DNA from: JAUIAI01 sp050633665
Lineage (GTDB): Bacteria; Pseudomonadota; Gammaproteobacteria; Burkholderiales; Burkholderiaceae_E
Assembly (NCBI GenBank): GCA_050633665.1
Contig: JBOEGY010000003.1
Location: forward strand, 1 to 64,000
Reading direction: 5' to 3'
DNA length: 64,000 bases
The position numbers were made by a program, and so were the translations under genes. Shown one piece after another: positions 16,798 through 23,157 of this stretch; within the stretch, counting starts at the first letter, position 1; each line of letters begins with the position of its first letter. The notes beneath the pieces are model-generated. The model ran no database searches and was not told where the DNA came from. It saw only the letters and a program-made list of their open reading frames with translations.

Positions 16798-16813
16798 CTA
16801 GTCTATAGACCAG
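16798..16813. promoter_or_regulatory. Palindromic operator candidate of the Phd/PIN module
   Basis: CTAGTCTATAGACCAG contains the perfect 10-bp palindrome GTCTATAGAC (16801-16810) and lies 27 bases upstream of the antitoxin start. Phd-type antitoxins repress their own operons by binding palindromes at this place. Confidence 0.5.
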
Positions 16814-17014
16814 TTTAGATCGAAAAGGAGCTTCAAGCAAGCACCGCGTCGTAGATTAGAGCGCTCGACTCAACCGAAGTGATGCCTACCGCCCTGCCCT
16901 AGCACCCTGATATGGGGAGTAATCAACATTCAAATACGCGAACCTTCGGCGATATAAAACGCGGGTTTCTACACTATGGTTGCGATAGGCGACCCGTTTT
17001 GCGGGCCATTCACG

Positions 17015-17301
17015 TTAGAGCCACCGCTTCGGCAGTCGCCTCGACGTGTGGACACGCGCAGGGTTTCAAACGCGTCGCCAAGCACTCGGTAAGGGACGAT
17101 ATAACGGGTTCTCGGCGCCACTGATTCGCGAGTTCCGGGCACGCAACCCGACTGGCCCGAACCCGGCTGCTCAACCAACGTGTTGACCGATTTCATAATA
17201 CGTTCGACCTCCTGCTGCGCGGCCTGGGGATCATCGGCGGCGATATACGCCGACTCTTCGTCCAGGTTCTTAAGCGCCTAACGCAGCCATCTAACCCGCA
17301 C
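17015..17301 (-). pseudogene. ParE/RelE-type toxin remnant, nonsense plus frameshift
   Basis: From GTG 17301 the frame reads VRVRWLR-stop-ALKNLDEESAYIAADDPQAA, with TAG at 17280-17278, where ParE toxins usually continue with a basic residue. It goes on through VERIMKSVNTLVEQPGSGQ and TRYIVPYRVLGDAFETLRV, a clear ParE fold sequence. Near 17050 one base is missing: restoring it gives VFHTSRRLPKRWL and a stop at 17017-17015, the normal ParE end. Two independent lesions make it a dead toxin. It overlaps the end of the intact CopG-type antitoxin gene, the usual operon layout. Confidence 0.82.
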
Positions 17302-17533
17302 TCGCGTTCCACTTGCGGGCGAGTTTCTCGACCTCGGCCTCTGTAGCAAAGCCATCGGTGTCGGCCTCGGCCAGGGCAGCCTGGATCTCCTGAATCTGCC
17401 ACTCGTTGTTCTCCACATACTCGCGAATGGCCTCAGCAGCGAGAAACGACCGGCTGCGGTCGGTCGCAGCCGCCAGATTCTCGAGGCGCTCCTTGATTTC
17501 TTGGTCAAGCCTGACGGACATTGTGGATGACAT
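17291..17533 (-). CDS. CopG/RHH-type antitoxin
   Basis: Eighty residues with an N-terminal ribbon-helix-helix: MSVRLDQEIKERLENLAAAT and DRSRSFLAAEAIREYVENN (about residues 5-43), then an acidic toxin-binding tail (ALAEADTDGFATEAEVEKLA). Such proteins bind DNA as dimers and cap ParE toxins. The gene is intact although its toxin partner directly downstream is not, so it may now act only as a repressor or as protection against a related toxin elsewhere. Confidence 0.88.
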   Translation of the reverse strand: MSSTMSVRLDQEIKERLENLAAATDRSRSFLAAEAIREYVENNEWQIQEIQAALAEADTDGFATEAEVEKLARKWNASAG

Positions 17534-17790
17534 ATCGATCCGATGTGATCACTGGTGCGCAATAAAATACAATTCTGCTGCATCCTCAGCAAGCGAGTGA
17601 TTGAGCGGATGTGATTCTCAACGACGCCGCGATGCCTGGGTGCCAGTAGCATCCATGCCCTACTGGGAAAGAGGCCAATCTGGGTGTATTTCGGACTCGT
17701 CCCATACGGCTTAATTCGGGCCCTTTGGCGCTCGCCAGGTTCAGCTTTCCGGGCTAGTGTACTTCCGGGGCAGCGTACTTATGTGGATCG
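17534..17790. other. Intergenic scar between two toxin-antitoxin modules
   Basis: It should contain the promoter of the CopG-type gene. The 3' half of the RES toxin gene would be expected to extend into this interval but I cannot follow it past 17791; the minus-strand frames here contain stops and short plausible peptides (APRHRGVVENHIRSITRLL). Confidence 0.4.
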
Positions 17791-18018
17791 TCAATCCCGC
17801 CACGATTCATCATTGCGAGGCAGTTGTGTCTGCGGATCGTAGGTTGTCGCTATGAGCCCTGTACTGTCTTGTATGGACAGGTAACGCACCTCAATGCCGG
17901 GTCAGTTAAACCGGCCGCCCGCTAACAAGGCCCCGCCCCCGCCTTCGGGCTGATGGGCCCACCGGGGCGTAAACGCCCGATAGAAGATTGCCTCCGGACC
18001 CAGCTTGACCGAGATCAT
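17791..18018 (-). pseudogene. RES-domain toxin remnant, nonsense mutation
   Basis: From ATG 18018, overlapping the upstream antitoxin stop as ATGA, the frame reads ISVKLGPEAIFYRAFTPRWA, then ALLAGGRFN, a TGA at 17904-17902, and PGIEVRYLSIQDSTGL in the same frame. RES-family toxins, which degrade NAD+, have YRA near the N-terminus and GGRxNxPG followed by a YLA-type strand; the TGA replaces the Arg codon of GGRFNRPG by one base (CGA to TGA). A second stop follows at 17791 and no C-terminal half is visible. The toxin is therefore dead. Confidence 0.75.
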
Positions 18019-18236
18019 CCACTAGAGCCCGATTCGATCGACTGTAGATACTTCACGACCGCATCTGTCTTACCCTCGGCAACCAGATCCATTGCTGTCC
18101 GATTATCAAACTCAGGAATCGGGGTATTGCGCATCCAATCGATCGCCCGATCCTCGTCGCCCGTGATGCCAGCGCTTGCCGACACCACGCGCAGCGCTTC
18201 GCGCATCAGGCGTTGCAGTTTCTCATGTTCGAACAT
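18015..18236 (-). CDS. DUF2384 (Xre/MbcA/ParS-type) antitoxin
   Basis: Seventy-three residues, mainly the toxin-binding domain of the Xre/MbcA/ParS antitoxins: DRAIDWMRNTPIPEFDNRTA and MDLVAEGKTDAVVKYLQSIE match the family's xxWLxxPxPxLxGxTPxxL...G...V...L.RI pattern. The usual N-terminal helix-turn-helix is missing or very short. Start at ATG 18236, with weak GGGGG before it. It is intact while the overlapping RES toxin behind it is broken. It lies just beyond the terminator of the tRNA-Ser gene. Confidence 0.78.
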   Translation of the reverse strand: MFEHEKLQRLMREALRVVSASAGITGDEDRAIDWMRNTPIPEFDNRTAMDLVAEGKTDAVVKYLQSIESGSSG

Positions 18237-18250
18237 ATCAACCCCCAAAG

Positions 18251-18276
18251 AAACAAAAGCCCGCAACAGCGGGCTC
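18251..18276 (-). terminator. Intrinsic terminator behind tRNA-Ser
   Basis: On the minus strand AGCCCGC-TGTT-GCGGGCT (7-bp stem, 4-nt loop) is followed by TTTTGTTT. It lies 9 bases after the encoded CCA of the tRNA and would end a serS-tRNA transcript. Confidence 0.8.
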
Positions 18277-18284
18277 ATACCATT

Positions 18285-18376
18285 TGGCGGAGAGAGAGGG
18301 ATTCGAACCCTCGTTACGGGTTGCCCCGTAAACCGGATTTCGAATCCGGCGCATTCGACCACTCTGCCACCTCTCC
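18285..18376 (-). tRNA. tRNA-Ser (anticodon CGA)
   Basis: A 92-base gene with encoded CCA. The acceptor strands GGAGAGG and TCTCTCC pair, the anticodon stem CCGGA/TCCGG frames the loop TTCGAAA with anticodon CGA, a long variable arm (TTTACGGGGCAACCCGTAA) marks a class II serine tRNA, and the T loop is GTTCGAATC. It starts 18 bases after the serS stop on the same strand, followed by a terminator, so it is probably co-transcribed with serS. Its 3' end faces the accessory block. Confidence 0.96.
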
Positions 18377-18394
18377 GCAGCTTGCTTTTGGGTC

Positions 18395-19708
18395 TTATTT
18401 TTCTGGGCGCGAGTATACCAGTCTGTCTTTGCCGCCCATATACGGGTGCAAGGCTTTGGGAAGCAGAATATCGCCGTTTTCCTGCTGGCCGTTCTCTAAT
18501 ATGGCCACCAGTGTTCGGCCGACGGCCAGGCCTGATCCATTCAGGGTATGGACCGGTTCTGGCTTGCCGTGGCTGTTTTTGAAGCGGGCCTGCATCCGGC
18601 GGGCCTGGAAGGCCTCGCAATTGGATATGGAGGATATTTCCCGGTAGGTGTTCTGCGCGGGCAGCCAGACTTCCAGGTCGTAGGTCTTGGCCGCGCCAAA
18701 GCCCATATCGCCAGTACACAGGGAAACGACCCGATACGGCAGTTCCAGGCGCTGCAACACGGCCTCGGCGTTGGCGACCATTTCATCGAGCGCCTGGTAT
18801 GAGGTGCTCGGCTCGACGATGCGCACCATTTCGACTTTGTCGAACTGGTGTTGGCGGATCATGCCGCGGGTGTCCCGGCCGTAGCTGCCCGCTTCGGATC
18901 GGAAGCACGGTGTATGGCCGGTCAGTTTGATGGGCAGGTCTTCTGCCTGCAGCAGTTCGCCCCGCACGAGGTTGGTCAGGGTGACTTCGGCGGTCGGGAT
19001 CAGGTAGAGGGCTTCTTCGTCTTCGGCGCCGCCCTTGCTTGTCTTGAACAGGTCGGCCTCAAATTTGGGCAGTTGCCCGGTGCCAAACAATGAATCGGCA
19101 TTGGCCAGGTATGGGGTGTAGCACTCGGTGTAGCCATGCTCGTCGATTTGGATGTCGAGCATGAGTTGGGCAAGCGCGCGATGCAGGCGCGCCATTTGTC
19201 CGCGCATGACGGCAAACCGGGAGCCGGCGAGTTTGGTGCCGGCTTCCAGGTCCAGGCCCAGCGGCAGTCCGAGGTCGACATGGTCTTTGGGCTCGAACGG
19301 CAGTTTCAGCGAGGGGGCGTGCTCGGGCTGCCAGCGGCGCACTTCGATGTTGTCTTCTTCGCTCTTGCCGATGGGGGTTGTTTCGTGCGGCAGGTTGGGC
19401 AGCGCCTGCATCCACTGCATTTGCTTGGCCTGGATGTCGGCATTGCGCGCGCTGATTTCCTCCAGGTCGGCGCCCACTTTGGCGACGGCGGCCATGGGCT
19501 CGGCCGCATCAAGCTTCTGCCCTTTCAGTTTGCCGATTTCTTTGGACAGTGTCTTGCGCTGGCTCTGCAGTTGTTCGGTTTCTATCTGCAGGGATTTGCG
19601 TTGGGTCTCAAGCTGTTCGAACGCGGTGGCGTCCAGTTGGTAGCCTCGGCTGGCCAGTTTTTCGGTGACGCTGGCGAGGTCTTTTCGGAGGAGGTTTGGA
19701 TCGATCAT
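18395..19708 (-). CDS. serS: Seryl-tRNA synthetase
   Basis: Class II aminoacyl-tRNA synthetase charging tRNA-Ser with serine. The 437 residues include the N-terminal coiled-coil arm that grips the long variable arm of tRNA-Ser (IETEQLQSQRKTLSKEIGKL), motif 2 (FRSEAGSYGRDTRGMIRQHQ) and motif 3 (LNGSGLAVGRTLVAILEN). Length is normal. Downstream on the same strand lies its own substrate, tRNA-Ser(CGA); upstream is rarA, 22 bases away, the common gammaproteobacterial order. Confidence 0.97.
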   Translation of the reverse strand: MIDPNLLRKDLASVTEKLASRGYQLDATAFEQLETQRKSLQIETEQLQSQRKTLSKEIGKLKGQKLDAAEPMAAVAKVGADLEEISARNADIQAKQMQWMQALPNLPHETTPIGKSEEDNIEVRRWQPEHAPSLKLPFEPKDHVDLGLPLGLDLEAGTKLAGSRFAVMRGQMARLHRALAQLMLDIQIDEHGYTECYTPYLANADSLFGTGQLPKFEADLFKTSKGGAEDEEALYLIPTAEVTLTNLVRGELLQAEDLPIKLTGHTPCFRSEAGSYGRDTRGMIRQHQFDKVEMVRIVEPSTSYQALDEMVANAEAVLQRLELPYRVVSLCTGDMGFGAAKTYDLEVWLPAQNTYREISSISNCEAFQARRMQARFKNSHGKPEPVHTLNGSGLAVGRTLVAILENGQQENGDILLPKALHPYMGGKDRLVYSRPEK

Positions 19709-19730
19709 GTCTTATTGTAGCCAGCGCGGA

Positions 19731-21062
19731 TCAGCTGCGCAGCTTTCTGAGTTTTTCTGCGATGGCCGCTTCAAGGCCGCGGTCGGTGGGCTCGTAAAAC
19801 CGGGCGTCCAGCCCGTCCGGGAAATAGCGCTCACCGCGCGCCACGCCATCGGGTTCGTCATGCGCGTAGCGATAGCCTTTGCCATGGCCCAGCTCTTTCA
19901 TCAGCGCCGTTGGCGCGTTCTGCAGATGCTTGGGCACGGGGGCCGAGCCGTTTTCCTGAGCATAGGCCATGGCGGCTTTGTAGGCGGTGTACACGGCATT
20001 TGATTTGGCCGCGCAGCTTAGAAACACGACGGCCTGCGCCAACGCCAGCTCTCCTTCGGGTGAGCCCAGGCGCTCGTAGGTCTGCGCGGCATCCAGGGAG
20101 ATGGCATGGGCGCGTGGATCGGCCAGGCCAATGTCTTCGACGGCCATCCGGACGATTCGCCTGGCCAGGTAGCGTGGGTCGGTGCCGCCATCAATCATCC
20201 GGCAAAACCAGTACAGTGCGGCATCCGGGTCGGAGCCGCGCACGGATTTATGCAGGGCGCTGATCTGGTCGTAAAACGCGTCGCCGCCTTTATCAAAGCG
20301 GCGTAAATCCTGGGCCAGCGCCGAGTCGAGCAACGCCTCATCGATGGTCGCGCCCTGCCCGGCCGCATTGGCGCTAACTTCTACCGCATTGAGCATGCGG
20401 CGGGCGTCGCCGTCGGCCAGCGCAACCAGGCGGGCGCGGGCGCCGTCAGACACGGTCACTGACAACGACTGGCAGGCCCGGTCCAGTAACTCGCCCAGTT
20501 CGGACGGCTCCAGCGTCTTGAGCACATAGACGCGCGCCCGGGACAGCAACGCGTTGTTCACTTCAAACGATGGGTTCTCGGTGGTCGCGCCTATGAAGGT
20601 CAGTAAACCGCTTTCAACATGCGGCAGAAACGCATCCTGCTGCGATTTGTTAAAGCGATGGACTTCATCCACAAACAAGATGGTGCGGCGTCCGGCCGCC
20701 TGGTTCTGACTGGCACGCGCCACCGCTTCGCGAATGTCTTTGACCCCGCCAAGCACGGCCGAGATTGCGATGAAGTCGGCATCAAAGCGGTCGGAGAGCA
20801 GTCGCGCCAGTGTGGTTTTACCCACGCCCGGCGGCCCCCAGAACAACATGGAATGCGGCCGCCCGGAATCCAGCGCGGCGGTCAGTGGCTTGCCCGGCCC
20901 AAGCAGATGGCGTTGCCCAACCACTTGCTCCACGGTGGCCGGGCGCAGCCGCTCGGCCAGTGGCGCGTTGGGATCGGCCGGGGCCAAGGCATTGTCGGCC
21001 GGTTCGACCGGCGGGTGATCGCCAAACAAGCCCGGTGTTGAATCGGTGTCGGAGCTTGCCAT
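19731..21062 (-). CDS. rarA: Replication-associated recombination protein A (AAA+ ATPase)
   Basis: RarA/MgsA acts at stalled replication forks and is related to clamp loaders. The 443-residue protein has Walker A (GPPGVGKTTLARLL, about residue 76), Walker B (TILFVDEVHRFNKSQQD), sensor 1 (TFIGATTENPSFEVNNALLS) and the MgsA C-terminal domain (YWFCRMIDGGTDPRYLARRI). An N-terminal PLAERLRPATVEQVVGQ is typical. It lies 4 bases from the MFS gene upstream and 22 from serS downstream, so these are probably one transcript. Confidence 0.96.
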   Translation of the reverse strand: MASSDTDSTPGLFGDHPPVEPADNALAPADPNAPLAERLRPATVEQVVGQRHLLGPGKPLTAALDSGRPHSMLFWGPPGVGKTTLARLLSDRFDADFIAISAVLGGVKDIREAVARASQNQAAGRRTILFVDEVHRFNKSQQDAFLPHVESGLLTFIGATTENPSFEVNNALLSRARVYVLKTLEPSELGELLDRACQSLSVTVSDGARARLVALADGDARRMLNAVEVSANAAGQGATIDEALLDSALAQDLRRFDKGGDAFYDQISALHKSVRGSDPDAALYWFCRMIDGGTDPRYLARRIVRMAVEDIGLADPRAHAISLDAAQTYERLGSPEGELALAQAVVFLSCAAKSNAVYTAYKAAMAYAQENGSAPVPKHLQNAPTALMKELGHGKGYRYAHDEPDGVARGERYFPDGLDARFYEPTDRGLEAAIAEKLRKLRS

Positions 21063-21066
21063 GGTT

Positions 21067-22398
21067 TCAGGCCTGCGCGCTGGCCAGCGCCTGCCGACTA
21101 ACCCGCCCGGAAATCCAGGCCAGCAGGATCAGGGCAATCTGCATGCTGGCAATGACCAGCCACAGCGCGGCAGGTAAGCCGGCATCCATCATCAGGCCAA
21201 ACACGGCCGGCCCGATGGCCAGCCCGACATCCAGCCCGGAATACACGACGCCGTAGACTCGTCCGGTCGCGCCCGGCGGCGTTGAGCGCTTGATCAACAG
21301 GTCACGCGCCGGGCTCGCAAAGCCGGCGGAAAAACCCATCAACCCGAACACCAGCGGCACCAGCGCCGGCGGCCAGCTGACATAAACAATGGAAACGGCA
21401 AACAGAAACGCCAGCCCGTAACCAACCGATATCAGTGTCTCGGCGCGGTCCGGGTCTGAGGCGGCATAGCCGCCCGGCACCATGCCAATCGCGGAGCCGA
21501 GCATATAAGCGGTCAGACACAGTGTGATGGTTTTGATATCCAGCCCAAACAACTGACCGGCTGCCGCTGGCGCAAAACTCTGAATGCCGCCCAGCGTGAT
21601 TGAGAAGATCACGAAGAAGCCGAAACTGAGCCACAGGGCACGCGAGCGCAGAAAGGCAAACGAGGACTCTGCCGGGCTGCCCGGTCTGGCTTGCGCCGTC
21701 GCGCTCCCCGCAGCTTCAAGTTTGGCCCGCGAGCCCCGCGCCAGACGCAGTGCATCGGGTCCGGCGCCCACCAGTAAAGCACGCTGGCTCACGGCGACAA
21801 TCAGACCGCTGAGCGCCAGCAGGCTCGCCCCAATCAAGGCGCTGCGCCACCCCCAGGTGGATGCCAGCGCCACCAGAAAGACGGGCGCAAAAGCCCAGCC
21901 AAGGCTGCCGCTCATGCCGTGAACCGCATACGCCCGACCAAGGCGGTGTTTGCGCACGCGGGAATTAAGGATGGAAAAATCGATCGGATGAAACGGCGCA
22001 TTCCCCATTCCGGCCACGACCATGCCCAGCGCCAGCATCGCGAATGACTGACTCACCGCCAGAATCAGCGCACCGAGCGCGAACAAGGCCAGCGCGCCGA
22101 ACAACACCGGCACCGCGCCAATCCGGTCGACCAGAAAACCGGCCGCCGACTGCCCCACGCCCGAGACCACAAAAAACACGGTCATCAGCAGGCCGAGCTG
22201 CCCGTAACTGAACCCAAAGTCAGCCACCAGCCAGGGAAACAGTGGCGTGATGATCAGGTGAAAAAAATGGGAGATGCCGTGCACAAACGCGATCACGGCG
22301 ATGACGGAGATGTCCCGCGCATGCGGGTCGGTACTACCGGTCGGGCTCGGCCCGTTCTGGCCGGCCAGTAGATCGGCGGTGCTCATGACCGCCCCCAC
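21067..22398 (-). CDS. MFS transporter
   Basis: Twelve-helix major facilitator protein of 443 residues in the inner membrane. The cytoplasmic loop motif after helix 2 is seen as GFLVDRIGAVPVLFGALALF. The order of loops (FHPIDFSILN, HGMSGSLGWAFAPVF) resembles the fosmidomycin-resistance/sugar efflux branch, but the substrate cannot be read from sequence. A second ATG at codon 5 (MSTADLL) is a possible start. The gene lies between lolA and rarA, a place usually without a transporter, so it may be a later addition to this conserved cluster. Confidence 0.88.
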   Translation of the reverse strand: MGAVMSTADLLAGQNGPSPTGSTDPHARDISVIAVIAFVHGISHFFHLIITPLFPWLVADFGFSYGQLGLLMTVFFVVSGVGQSAAGFLVDRIGAVPVLFGALALFALGALILAVSQSFAMLALGMVVAGMGNAPFHPIDFSILNSRVRKHRLGRAYAVHGMSGSLGWAFAPVFLVALASTWGWRSALIGASLLALSGLIVAVSQRALLVGAGPDALRLARGSRAKLEAAGSATAQARPGSPAESSFAFLRSRALWLSFGFFVIFSITLGGIQSFAPAAAGQLFGLDIKTITLCLTAYMLGSAIGMVPGGYAASDPDRAETLISVGYGLAFLFAVSIVYVSWPPALVPLVFGLMGFSAGFASPARDLLIKRSTPPGATGRVYGVVYSGLDVGLAIGPAVFGLMMDAGLPAALWLVIASMQIALILLAWISGRVSRQALASAQA

Positions 22399-22416
22399 CT
22401 GGCCCGGCGGGACCGG

Positions 22417-23106
22417 CTAGGGTCGCACGACGTCTGTGCCGGCCGGGATGGTGAAGCGAAAGACCTGATCGTCCAGGGCCGGATTGGGCTCGACATCCGT
22501 AAAGGTGAAACGACTGGTGTTGTTGAAAGCATCTAAGACTTCCATCGCGGCAGGTAAGCTGTTGGCAAAACCGATTCGGATGCGCTCAAAACCGGCCTCT
22601 TTCTCGCGCGGTACGGCAACCAGCCAATACAGGCCACCCTCCTCGCCATCGTCGGCCATCTCGAACCGATCATCGATGTTACCTGTTCCAAACAGAATCG
22701 CCGCCGGCGTTGCCCCCAGTGCGCCGCTCATGGGTCGCACGGTGACCTGATTCAGATCGACATCATGGAAATAGACGTCCTGGCCGTCTGCGACCAGCAA
22801 TTGCGGATACGGATCAGTAACCGCCCAGCGAAACTTGCCCGGCCGGGCAAACGCGAATTCGCCGCGGCTGGCCTCGTCGGGACCCAGACTGGCCCCGGAC
22901 TGAACAAACCTGCCGCTGGCGCTAGCGGTATTGGTGATAAACGCCCGTAACTGGTCGGTTGCCGTGACCGCCTCGGCGCCAGCCCGCACCGAAACGACCG
23001 GGTCATTGGCCGCGACAGTGGTTATCGGACTGGCCAGCAGGCTGGCCATGCCCACGCAGGTCAGCACCGTTAGGAAACGGTGCGGGAGAGAAAAAGTAAG
23101 AGTCAT
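22417..23106 (-). CDS. lolA: Outer-membrane lipoprotein carrier protein LolA
   Basis: Periplasmic chaperone that takes lipoproteins from LolCDE to LolB. After a signal peptide (FLTVLTCVGMASLLASPITTVAA) the mature domain shows the LolA pattern: ASGRFVQSGA, SRGEFAFARPGKFRWAVTDP, YPQLLVADGQDVYFHDVDLN and the late IRIGFANSLP. I prefer ATG 23106, which starts MTLTFSL; the frame opens nine codons earlier at 23133. Directly downstream of ftsK, the usual place. Confidence 0.94.
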   Translation of the reverse strand: MTLTFSLPHRFLTVLTCVGMASLLASPITTVAANDPVVSVRAGAEAVTATDQLRAFITNTASASGRFVQSGASLGPDEASRGEFAFARPGKFRWAVTDPYPQLLVADGQDVYFHDVDLNQVTVRPMSGALGATPAAILFGTGNIDDRFEMADDGEEGGLYWLVAVPREKEAGFERIRIGFANSLPAAMEVLDAFNNTSRFTFTDVEPNPALDDQVFRFTIPAGTDVVRP

Positions 23107-23157
23107 AAGGCAATTAACGCACAACCGCGGCATTCGTGCACGTTGGGCTGCCAGGGG

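Noticed and set aside
17953..18582. Plus-strand 209-codon frame near the tRNA
   Set aside because: It crosses the antitoxin gene, the terminator and the tRNA on the other strand, with no family pattern.
18015..18719. A 234-codon minus-strand frame spanning serS end, tRNA and the DUF2384 gene
   Set aside because: It runs through the tRNA gene and out of frame with serS. Only its last 73 codons, from ATG 18236, are a real gene.
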